From Anaerolineae bacterium (GTDB lineage: Bacteria; Chloroflexota; Anaerolineae; Aggregatilineales; UBA2796): 64,000 nucleotides of DNA. Shown here one piece after another: positions 56,785 through 64,000 of the stretch. The stretch spans positions 62,001 to 126,000 of the forward strand of contig JAHBVJ010000014.1 in assembly GCA_019637615.1 (NCBI GenBank), in the 5' to 3' direction. The notes under the pieces were generated by a model, which was given only the letters and a program-made list of their open reading frames with translations, searched no databases and had not been told where the DNA came from. The translations under genes and the position numbers were made by a program. Within the stretch, counting starts at the first letter, position 1. Each line of letters begins with the position of its first letter.

Positions 56785-59700
56785 TCATTCAATCGTGATC
56801 AGCGTGAACAGGCCGATCTCCGCGCTAAAGCGGATCGCCCCGTCCTGCGCCGTAACTTTCAACGCCGTAGCCTCTGCGCCCATGAAGTCCAGCGCCTTGA
56901 CTGTCGGCGTTTCACCCGCCCAATGCAGCGTCACCGTGATCTGCTGCGGCGTCGGCTCGAATTCAGCGTTCAGCTTCGGGTTGAAAACGCGAATCTGCAT
57001 CTGCTCGCCCTTACGGAACAGCTCGATCATCAAGCCATCCCCGTTCTCGATGGTCAGCGGCGTGGTGGTGATCTGCGCGGCGGCCTCGGCAGCACTCCCA
57101 ACCTTGATCGCCCCGCTTGGCGGTGTCACGTCCTGTTCGTCCCACGTATCGCGCGTCAGCGAATTGCCGACGAGGATCAACTTCCCCGCGTATTTAGCGA
57201 CCTCGGCTTGCACGGCCTCCGTCGCATACGTCACGGTGGGCAAGATCACATATGGGAAGTCCTGTATCCGCGCGATGTTCGGCTCGGTCAGGACGACGTA
57301 GGGGATCTGAGCGGCATCGAGCGCGTGCTGGACGCTGATCAGCGTGTCGATGTTCGCGCCGTAGGTCAGGTTACGCGTGTGGTTGGAGTAGACGACGGCG
57401 ACTTCGGCAGCCGGAGCCGCCCCGTTGTAGGCATCGCCATGCGCTTTGATCCACGCCAGCAGGTCTTTGCGCCATGTCGTTCCAGCGGAGTCATCCAGCA
57501 TGGTCGGCGCTTTGGTTTCCCAGAACGACAACTGATGCGCATACGTGATCGCCGCCAGCGCCCTGGAATCCGGTGCGTTGGTGGCGTAGCACAGCGACCA
57601 GCGGTTGCGCGCCATGCCCTGATACCATTTGTAGGTGTCGCGGGTGATGCGCCAATCGTCCAGCGTGTAGGCCACCGCGCCGCCCTCGTCCTGCTTGTGC
57701 CCGTACTCGTGTGCCACCACGTCCACAGCAGCATCGGCTACGGCGGGATCGAAGCCTGTGCCGAGGGTGTCGCTCGGCGTGCTGCCCGGATACTCCTCCG
57801 AGATGATCAGCGTGTTCGGGTTCACAGCCTGCACACGGCTGCGCATCTCCGCGAAGTAATCACGCCAGACGGTCTCGCGCCATTCCAGCCACGCCCAGAA
57901 GGCTTTGCCGTCCTTTTCCAGAGCTTTCGGCAGGTCAAAGCCCGTCGCGGCCTTGAAGGCGGTGGCGCTGTAGTCGCTGAAATCTGCCCAGCGATCCTCG
58001 TAGCGGTAGTAGTACGGCACATCCACGAAGATGCCGTCCGCGCCCAGCTTGGCGATGCCTTCGGCGCGGGTCATGATCGCCTCGCGGAAGCCGGGAGCCA
58101 GCGGATTCGCCCATGCATCGGCGGTGGTGGGTTCCAGCCAGAAGGCGTCGATTTCGCCGGGGAGGAAGGTCATCGGCTTGCCGAACTGGTCGATCTGCAT
58201 CCAGTCAGGGTGTACTTTCTCGATGGAGGTTTCAGGGCGGTCGGGATAGTTCGGCGTCTCGATCTCGGTGCCGCTGAAGTAGAAAAAGACCTTGATATTG
58301 TGCTTGTGCGCTTCATCGAGGATCGCCGCTGCCAGCGGGTAAAACGTCAGCGCCGGATCGTACAGAAAGGCATCGGTGAAATTGGTGATGCCCATATCGG
58401 CGTCCAACCACAGCGCGCCCTCGCTGGCGGCGGTACGCACGGTTTCCCGCGCCGCCTCCAACAAGTCCTCTGTGATCGGCTTGGACACATCATCTCCCGG
58501 ATAAAACGTGTAGCCGATGATCGCGGTCACGTCCGAAGGTACGTTAGAAGCAGGCAAAGTTTTCATATCCACCAGTGTTCGGGTAATAGCGGGCGTTTTA
58601 GCGGTAGCGGGCACGGAGGCCGTCGCCGTCACTGTTGGGTTGCCCGTCAGGGTCAGGTTATTCCACAGCGTCGGCACGCCCCACTGCGTATGCGGCGCGG
58701 TCGAGAGCATCATCTCTTGCTCGGAACTGCCGGGGGTGTCGGTGTCGCTCGGATCGAAGGTCGCGCCGATGGTCTGGTCACTCGCCAGCCGGATGCCCTT
58801 CAGCACCAGCGCTGGAATCTGCATCTCGGCGCTGTAGCCCTTGTCCGTGCGCTTGACGGCGAACTTGATGCTATTGATGTAGCTGTCGCGCAGCGTGGCG
58901 GGCTGCCAGATGAAAATGTCCGGCGGCACCTTGTCGAAGTCGCCGGGGCTGAGGCCGATCTGGAAGTCGTCGGCGCTTGGTTCGGCGCTGTCAAAATCGA
59001 GCTGCAACTGCGTGTCGAACCACAATTCGACATGATCGCCGCGCCAGATGTTGGTATCGGTATACTTCTGCACGATCACATCATCGGCAATGTCAAAGCC
59101 GACGTACAGGTTTTCGCTGTCCCACGCGTAGCACACATGCCCGCTCAGATCGTCCGCGCCTGTCCATGTGGCTTTGTCGCCAAAGCTGATCTGGTCGGCG
59201 GTGTTGACCTCGGTGCAGGGCATGTCCGCCCAGTCGGTGAGATCGCCGTCGATGGTCAGCAACGCGGTCAGGGCAGTGGCCTTAAGATCGGGGCCATTGG
59301 CGGCGGGGCGGTGACGCTGCTGATCCAGCGGCAGGATCGGCTCGACGGCGACCGCTTCCGCCGTATATTTGACCGACAGCGAATTATTGCCCGCCTTGCG
59401 ATCTTCCAGCGAGAAGGCCGTCGCCCGCAAGGTCGCTTTCTCGGCTGCGCTCGCCCACGGCACATGCCATTCCTGCTGCTGCCCGATGTCCAGCTTGTCA
59501 TAGCTGGTCTTGGCGATCTGCTCCCCGTTCACGCTCAAACTCACGGGTACCGTCGTCGCCGCCAGCAAGCCGATGTTCTCCACCGTGACCACGATCTCGG
59601 TGCTGGTGCCGTCGCTGTTCACCTTGATGTTGCGGATGCGGATGTCAGGCGCGGCGGGTTGGTCAAGGCCGTAATCGGGGATGTCATCGAGGAAAATGGT

Positions 59701-60501
59701 CGAGACTGCCGACACGAAGCCATATTTTTTGGCGGCTTGTACGGCGAGGTACGCCATCGCTGGATTATCCGGCGGCGCATAATCCAGCGCGAGGATCGGC
59801 AGTCCCGTGCGTTTGCTCAACGCCGCCATCTCGCCAGCGGTGAAGGTATTATCGGCGTAAATGTATTCCTTGTTCTGGAAGTCGTAGCTGGTGATCAAAT
59901 CCTCGAACATCACGGCATCCACCTGCGCGGCGGTTTTGCCGATCACCGTGAACCCGCGATTCTGCACCAGCAGCGCGTCGGGATACGCCTTGCGCAGCCC
60001 ATCGATCAGCGCGATCATGCCGTCGGTGGTCTGCGGGTAGGCGTCTACTGTGTCCACCGTATCGAGGAATACGCCGTCGAAGCCCTTGGCGATGAACTCG
60101 CCCGTCAGCTCGACCATCAACTGCTGCCAGCCCGTTTTGGAGGCGTCTACGAAGTACGATCCCCAATTCTCGTTCTTGCCGAGCAGCCAGCGCGGATCGA
60201 CACGCCCGTCGGAGTACCATTCACGCCCCGGTTCGGCCTCACCCACGCTCAAGTATGCGACGACCAATGTGCCGTTGGCTTTCAACGCGGCGAGTTCTTC
60301 CGCCGTCAGCGTGTCCGGCTGGATGATCGCCAGATCGAATCGCGCAAGGTCATCCAAGCGCCCTTTGCCGTAATACACCACATAATCTGTGATCGTCTTG
60401 ATCTTGGTGCGGGGCGCTTCCTGCGCCGACACCACCAGCGAACCGAACACCGTCGCCAGCAGCAGGCAGGCACAAACAAACCTGATGGATTTTTTCAGCA
60501 T
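56785..60501 (-). CDS. Large exported protein with GH114-like and second TIM-barrel glycosidase domain
   Basis: A 1238-residue protein with a signal peptide (1-26). Residues ~30-285 are a GH114/endo-alpha-1,4-polygalactosaminidase-like barrel (TLVVAYLSVGEAEPGREWYS; GFDGVFLDTVDTVDAYPQTT). A CARDB-like Ig domain (~288-395) and a CBM9-like beta domain (~405-630; IDGDLTDWADMPC) follow. A second barrel (~665-1110) has IIGYTFYPGDDVSKP, ADGIFVDVPYYYRYEDRWAD and NTLIISEEYPG, with several acidic candidates, and ends in a beta domain. Exact catalytic residues are not assigned. It likely cleaves a polysaccharide outside the cell; galactosamine polymer is a guess from GH114. Confidence 0.78.
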   Translation of the reverse strand: MLKKSIRFVCACLLLATVFGSLVVSAQEAPRTKIKTITDYVVYYGKGRLDDLARFDLAIIQPDTLTAEELAALKANGTLVVAYLSVGEAEPGREWYSDGRVDPRWLLGKNENWGSYFVDASKTGWQQLMVELTGEFIAKGFDGVFLDTVDTVDAYPQTTDGMIALIDGLRKAYPDALLVQNRGFTVIGKTAAQVDAVMFEDLITSYDFQNKEYIYADNTFTAGEMAALSKRTGLPILALDYAPPDNPAMAYLAVQAAKKYGFVSAVSTIFLDDIPDYGLDQPAAPDIRIRNIKVNSDGTSTEIVVTVENIGLLAATTVPVSLSVNGEQIAKTSYDKLDIGQQQEWHVPWASAAEKATLRATAFSLEDRKAGNNSLSVKYTAEAVAVEPILPLDQQRHRPAANGPDLKATALTALLTIDGDLTDWADMPCTEVNTADQISFGDKATWTGADDLSGHVCYAWDSENLYVGFDIADDVIVQKYTDTNIWRGDHVELWFDTQLQLDFDSAEPSADDFQIGLSPGDFDKVPPDIFIWQPATLRDSYINSIKFAVKRTDKGYSAEMQIPALVLKGIRLASDQTIGATFDPSDTDTPGSSEQEMMLSTAPHTQWGVPTLWNNLTLTGNPTVTATASVPATAKTPAITRTLVDMKTLPASNVPSDVTAIIGYTFYPGDDVSKPITEDLLEAARETVRTAASEGALWLDADMGITNFTDAFLYDPALTFYPLAAAILDEAHKHNIKVFFYFSGTEIETPNYPDRPETSIEKVHPDWMQIDQFGKPMTFLPGEIDAFWLEPTTADAWANPLAPGFREAIMTRAEGIAKLGADGIFVDVPYYYRYEDRWADFSDYSATAFKAATGFDLPKALEKDGKAFWAWLEWRETVWRDYFAEMRSRVQAVNPNTLIISEEYPGSTPSDTLGTGFDPAVADAAVDVVAHEYGHKQDEGGAVAYTLDDWRITRDTYKWYQGMARNRWSLCYATNAPDSRALAAITYAHQLSFWETKAPTMLDDSAGTTWRKDLLAWIKAHGDAYNGAAPAAEVAVVYSNHTRNLTYGANIDTLISVQHALDAAQIPYVVLTEPNIARIQDFPYVILPTVTYATEAVQAEVAKYAGKLILVGNSLTRDTWDEQDVTPPSGAIKVGSAAEAAAQITTTPLTIENGDGLMIELFRKGEQMQIRVFNPKLNAEFEPTPQQITVTLHWAGETPTVKALDFMGAEATALKVTAQDGAIRFSAEIGLFTLITIE

Positions 60502-60562
60502 AAGGCTCTCGATTCTGTACTAAATTTCGGTCACAGTGGGCTGGCCTCATCTCACTTCTTCA

Positions 60563-60602
60563 ACTCCCTTCTACTTTTGGGAGAAGGGCTGGGGATGAGG
60601 GC
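60563..60602. repeat. GAGAAGGGC/GGGATGAGG hairpin repeat, copy D
   Basis: ACTCCCTTCTACTTTTGGGA then GAAGGGCTGGGGATGAGGGC. It lies in the 108-base gap between the permease and glycosidase genes and is the fourth copy of the family in the window. Confidence 0.7.
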
Positions 60603-60609
60603 TATATGT

Positions 60610-61503
60610 TCATCGTTTGACTCCCGACAGCGCGATTCCTTCGATGAAATATTTCTGGGCGAAGAAGAACACGATGATAATCGGCGCGACGCTGACCAGC
60701 GACCCCGCCATCATCACCGTCCAGCGTCCGGCGTACTGCGCTTGGAACAGCGCCAAGCCGACTGGCAGCGTGGTCTGGTTGAGGTCGGCGGGCAGGTAGA
60801 TCAGCGGCCCCCACAGGTTGTTCCACGAGCCGAGGAAGGTGAAGATCGACAGCGCGGCGAGGGCGGGTTTTGCCAGCGGCAGATATACGCGCCAGAAGAT
60901 CGTCATCAGCGATGCGCCGTCCACGCGTGCCGCCTCCGCCAGATCAATCGGGATCGTCAGGAAATATTGACGCAGCAAGAACGTCCCGAATGCGCCGCCC
61001 ATGAAGGCGGGCAACCACAGCGGCACCTGCGTCCCGTACAAGCCCAACGCGCGGAAGATCAAGAAGTTCGGGATGATGGTGGCTTGCGCGGGCACCATCA
61101 AGGTCGCCAGCAGCGCGAAGAACAACGCGCCGCGACCGGGGAAGCGCACCACCGCGAACACGAACGCGCCCATCGAGCAGGTCAGCAGTTGCCCGATAGT
61201 CGTGATAAGCGCGATCTTGAAGCTGTTGATCAGCAGTGTGGTGAAGGGCAGTTTTTCCCACAGCGTAGCGAAATTATCCAGTGTCACCGGATTCGGGATG
61301 AACGTCCGCGTGAACTGATCGGCGGGTTGTTTGAGCGCCGTGGACAGCATCCACACGAACGGCGCGACCATGATCACACCGCCGAGGATCAGCAGCGTGT
61401 ACGTTACCGCGTCCAACGCCACCCGCTGCACACGGGTATCTTGTGCCCATGTCGGACGCCGCGTGACTGGCTTAAGGGTGTTCATCTCGGTTGTGCTAGT
61501 CAT
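60610..61503 (-). CDS. Sugar ABC transporter permease, MalG-like
   Basis: A 297-residue inner-membrane permease with six helices. The ATP-ase docking EAA loop is EAARVDGASLMTIFWRVYLP, and the C-terminus ends FIEGIALSGVKR, as in MalG/LacG-type CUT1 permeases. Its N-terminal ~30 residues form a hydrophilic tail. It overlaps the MalF-like gene by eight bases, so the two are expressed together. The ATPase gene (MsmK/MalK type) is not in the window. Confidence 0.93.
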   Translation of the reverse strand: MTSTTEMNTLKPVTRRPTWAQDTRVQRVALDAVTYTLLILGGVIMVAPFVWMLSTALKQPADQFTRTFIPNPVTLDNFATLWEKLPFTTLLINSFKIALITTIGQLLTCSMGAFVFAVVRFPGRGALFFALLATLMVPAQATIIPNFLIFRALGLYGTQVPLWLPAFMGGAFGTFLLRQYFLTIPIDLAEAARVDGASLMTIFWRVYLPLAKPALAALSIFTFLGSWNNLWGPLIYLPADLNQTTLPVGLALFQAQYAGRWTVMMAGSLVSVAPIIIVFFFAQKYFIEGIALSGVKR

Positions 61504-62383
61504 AAACCACCCATCGACGTTGCATCCAGAAATATATCAGCGTCATCGCCAGAATGATGATCGTCAGCACCACTGCTTGTGCGCTGGCGGTGCCCATGCG
61601 GAAGAAGTTGAAGCCATTGCGGTACACCGAGTACACGATGGTCGGCGTGGTCGAACTGCCATTCGCGCCGCGCGTCAGAATGTACACGTACTCGAAGGCT
61701 TGGAAGGCGTTGATGGTCGAGATGATCGCCTGAAAGAAAATGCTCGGCGTGATCAGCGGCAGCGTGATCCGCCAGAACTGCTGCCGTCCACTCGCGCCGT
61801 CTACTTGCGCCGCTTCGTAATAATCGCGCGGGATGGCTTGCAGGCCCGCTAGGAAGATGATCATGCCTTCGCCAATCGCGCCCCAGACGTTCACGATGAC
61901 GACCGACAGCAGCGCCAACTGCGAACCGAGCCAGTTGATCGGCTTGACCCCGAACCAACCGAGCACATAATTCAGCAAGCCCGTGTCGCGTGCGTAAATC
62001 CACTGCCACACCAGCCCCACCGCGACGGCGGACGACACGACGGGCAAAAAATACATCACGCGGAACCAGCTCAAGCCCATGATTTTGCGGTTCAGCAGCA
62101 TCGCCACGAACAGCGATAAGATGATCACGGCGGGCACATACACGGCGCTGAACAATACCGTATTCGTGACCGATTTCAGGAACAGCGAATCCTTCGTCAG
62201 TTGTACGAAGTTATCCAGACCTGCCCATGTCGGCGGCGTCAGCAAATCCCAGTTCAGGAAGCTGATGCCAACCGTCGCCAGAACCGAGCCGAACGCCCCG
62301 AATACCAACCCTACCAGCGTCGGCGCGAGCAGCAGCAGCACCCACCACCATTCACGACCGATCGGTTTCAAGCCTGCCTGCAT
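61496..62383 (-). CDS. Sugar ABC transporter permease, MalF-like
   Basis: A 295-residue permease with six helices and the EAA loop EAAQVDGASGRQQFWRITLP. The start MQAGLKPIGREWWWVLLLLA is short, as in UgpA/LacF-type proteins that lack MalF's large periplasmic insert. It forms the membrane channel with the MalG-like partner. It ends in FWMQRRWVVYD. It begins 90 bases after the binding-protein stop on the same strand. Confidence 0.93.
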   Translation of the reverse strand: MQAGLKPIGREWWWVLLLLAPTLVGLVFGAFGSVLATVGISFLNWDLLTPPTWAGLDNFVQLTKDSLFLKSVTNTVLFSAVYVPAVIILSLFVAMLLNRKIMGLSWFRVMYFLPVVSSAVAVGLVWQWIYARDTGLLNYVLGWFGVKPINWLGSQLALLSVVIVNVWGAIGEGMIIFLAGLQAIPRDYYEAAQVDGASGRQQFWRITLPLITPSIFFQAIISTINAFQAFEYVYILTRGANGSSTTPTIVYSVYRNGFNFFRMGTASAQAVVLTIIILAMTLIYFWMQRRWVVYD

Positions 62384-62472
62384 AACAGTCCTATCTACTC
62401 GCGGAAACGGCGTTCTCGCCCCTGATGATGGTCAGGAGCGAGAAACAAGGTTGAGTCAGTCCACGATATTCG

Positions 62473-63738
62473 TTATTGATTGCGCGCCAGCACTTCGTCG
62501 GCGGCGGGCACGATCTCGTTGAGAGCGTCATCCAGCGATTTTTCGCCGTTCCACACGGGCAGGAAGCCATCACCGACCACCGTCGCCCATTCTTCATAGC
62601 CCTTGAATGACGGCTTGACGTGTGCGTATTGCAGGGCATCGAGGAACACTTTGTGATTGATCGGCGCGCTCTTTTGATCCAGATAAATCGGACTTTCCGC
62701 TACCGATTGCAGCACGGGGATCGCGAAGCCGAGTTCACTCAGGCGGGTCTGCCCGCTGGGGCCGATGGCATACTTGATGAATTCGAAGGCGGCGTCGGGG
62801 TTCTTCGAGTCCTTGGCGACCACGAAGCCCGCGCTGTTGACGCTGGTGGCGCGTCCGGCTGCACCGCTGGGCATAGGAGCCACATCCCACTTGAATTTAT
62901 TGGCAGAATATTCCGGCACGATCCAGTGACCATAGGTGGTCATGGCGGCGACGCCCGCCGCGAACGGATCACCGAACTGCGATACTGCCGTCGGATCCAT
63001 CAGCGATTTATCGGTCAGCACCATGTCCGCCATGAATTGCAGCGCGGCCTTTGACTTCTCCTCACCGATCAGGGTTTTGGTGTGGTCAGCGCTGATGATC
63101 TCGCCGCCGTTACCCCACATCGCCTCGCTCCAGAACAATTCCATGTCGTACAGGTCGGTGAAGAAGCCCCACTGATCATTCACGCCGTCGCCGTTGGTAT
63201 CTTTGGTCAACTGCTTGGCGGCGTTTTTCAAATCGTCCATCGTCCAGCTATCGGTGGGATATGCCACGCCCGCCGCGTCAAACATGTCCTTGTTGTAAAA
63301 CAGGACGATGGTCTGGAAATCGCGCGGGAGGCCATAGATACCATCATCGCGCTTATAGGCTTCCAGCGTGACGGGGTACAAGCCCTTGAGTACGTCGGGG
63401 TCTTTGTCCAGATACGGTTGCAGGTTCAGCAGCACCCCGCGCGACTGCCAGTCGGGGTACAAGGGCGCGTCGATGGCGAACACATCCGGCGGCGTATTGC
63501 CCGCGTACAGTGTCTTGAGTTTGTCCCAATAGGCTGTCCAGTCGCTCACATCGACCTTCACCGTGATGTCGGGATGGCTTTGCTGGAATTCATCGACAAT
63601 GGTCTGCCAGACTGCCAATTCTTCGGGCGATCCCCACATCATGTAGGTGATCTCGGTGGCAGCGCGTACACGCCCGACGCCACTCAGCGCGGCGACGGCT
63701 ATCAGGATAACGAGTACAACAGTAAACTTTCTGTGCAT
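62473..63738 (-). CDS. Sugar ABC transporter substrate-binding protein
   Basis: A 421-residue CUT1-type binding protein. MHRKFTVVLVILIAVAALSG is a signal peptide, likely cut after VRA; there is no lipobox Cys. The mature part starts TEITYMMWGSPEELAVWQTI and has the inter-domain DFQTIVLFYNKDMFDAAGV pattern of cluster B binding proteins. The ATG at 63738 follows AAGGAGATTCC; an upstream in-frame ATG (63756) has no ribosome-binding site. It delivers an oligosaccharide to the two permeases; its substrate should match the glycosidases downstream. Confidence 0.93.
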   Translation of the reverse strand: MHRKFTVVLVILIAVAALSGVGRVRAATEITYMMWGSPEELAVWQTIVDEFQQSHPDITVKVDVSDWTAYWDKLKTLYAGNTPPDVFAIDAPLYPDWQSRGVLLNLQPYLDKDPDVLKGLYPVTLEAYKRDDGIYGLPRDFQTIVLFYNKDMFDAAGVAYPTDSWTMDDLKNAAKQLTKDTNGDGVNDQWGFFTDLYDMELFWSEAMWGNGGEIISADHTKTLIGEEKSKAALQFMADMVLTDKSLMDPTAVSQFGDPFAAGVAAMTTYGHWIVPEYSANKFKWDVAPMPSGAAGRATSVNSAGFVVAKDSKNPDAAFEFIKYAIGPSGQTRLSELGFAIPVLQSVAESPIYLDQKSAPINHKVFLDALQYAHVKPSFKGYEEWATVVGDGFLPVWNGEKSLDDALNEIVPAADEVLARNQ

Positions 63739-63811
63739 TCTTGGAATCTCCTTCATTCTTGCGGAATAAGTCGGGGCGTCCGGGGACGCGCCAGTAAGTT
63801 TGCTTAGTCGG

Positions 63812-64000
63812 TTACAGCTTCAAGCCGCTCATCGTGATCCCTTCGATCAGATAGCGCTGTGCGAACACGAACACGATGATCATCGGCAAGGTGGCAAGCG
63901 TCGCCGCCGCCATCATGACCGCGAAATTGCTGACGAACTGCCCCTGAAAATAGGCGATGCCCACCGACAGCATCTGCATCTCGGTGCGGTTGGTAATGAT
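63812..64000 (-). CDS. Sugar ABC transporter permease, MalG-like, C-terminal part
   Basis: The last 62 codons of a gene that enters from the right edge. The visible part has two helices (FAVMMAAATLATLPMIIVFV) and the ending FAQRYLIEGITMSGLKL, the usual C-terminus of CUT1 MalG-like permeases and close to the end of the permease at 60610. It lies 73 bases upstream of the binding-protein gene. It probably belongs to a second, preceding transporter of the same kind. Confidence 0.88.
   Translation of the reverse strand: MITNRTEMQMLSVGIAYFQGQFVSNFAVMMAAATLATLPMIIVFVFAQRYLIEGITMSGLKL

Noticed and set aside
54823..61557. 2244-codon ORF as one giant protein
   Set aside because: After about 210 codons it is the antisense of MelA, the large glycosidase and a permease; composition is Arg/His/Gln-rich. 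Only its first part is listed, as a possible remnant.

Overview
The window reads as chromosomal DNA of a Chloroflexota bacterium, probably from the Anaerolineae side of the phylum. This is an inference from gene content only: SBBP-repeat surface proteins with Thr/Ser/Pro-rich linkers, runs of WXG100-type small proteins, a VOR-type ferredoxin oxidoreductase, a complex-I-like group 4 [NiFe] hydrogenase, ABC sugar transporters beside large multidomain glycoside hydrolases, and several families of short GC-rich dispersed repeats. There is no rRNA, tRNA, CRISPR array, IS element or phage gene that I can see.

1-15 kb: the 5' part of a polytopic transporter, a family 4 glycosyltransferase, a zinc-ribbon protein, a large secreted SBBP/VCBS-like protein, a small membrane protein and an esterase. 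Then come two TetR-controlled modules. One is a serine hydrolase with its TetR gene and two matching operators. The other is an SDR gene divergent from a TetR gene across a 35-bp palindrome. 15-30 kb: a tandem PstS-like binding protein, an MFS pump with an AraC regulator, gltX, an ICMT-like methyltransferase, two NAD-dependent epimerase/dehydratases and three histidine kinases without response regulators.

30-37.5 kb: rpmG, then nine consecutive small genes on the minus strand. Seven are WXG100-like and two encode hydrophobic helical proteins; no secretion ATPase is in the window. A PPK2-type polyphosphate kinase is divergent from them, and a TIR-NB-ARC-TPR (STAND) gene follows. 37.7-41.7 kb: a four-subunit 2-oxoacid (2-oxoisovalerate-type) ferredoxin oxidoreductase divergent from a branched-chain aminotransferase, which together suggest branched-chain amino acid oxidation.

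41.8-54.1 kb: about 12 kb on one strand encode a complex-I-like assembly. It has two MbhD/NuoJ- and NuoK/MnhC-like subunits, two large antiporter-like subunits, a NuoA-like subunit, NuoB/C/D-like subunits whose D subunit keeps all four [NiFe]-ligand cysteines, NuoH, NuoI, a HycI-type maturation protease, and a HoxE/HoxF/HoxU-like NAD(P)H diaphorase. Candidate control sites lie upstream: three TACANNTGTA boxes spaced 14 bp apart, and a CRP/FNR-like site. The likely role is exchange of electrons between NAD(P)H or ferredoxin and protons/H2 with ion pumping, which would fit reductant supply from the neighbouring VOR enzyme.

54.1-64 kb: a repeat-rich spacer with a possible broken gene, then an operon-like set on the minus strand: a MalG-like permease (partial, right edge), a sugar-binding protein, MalF- and MalG-like permeases, a 1238-residue two-glycosidase protein with a GH114-like domain and a GH4 alpha-galactosidase-like enzyme. 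This looks like uptake and breakdown of a galactose- or galactosamine-containing glycan.
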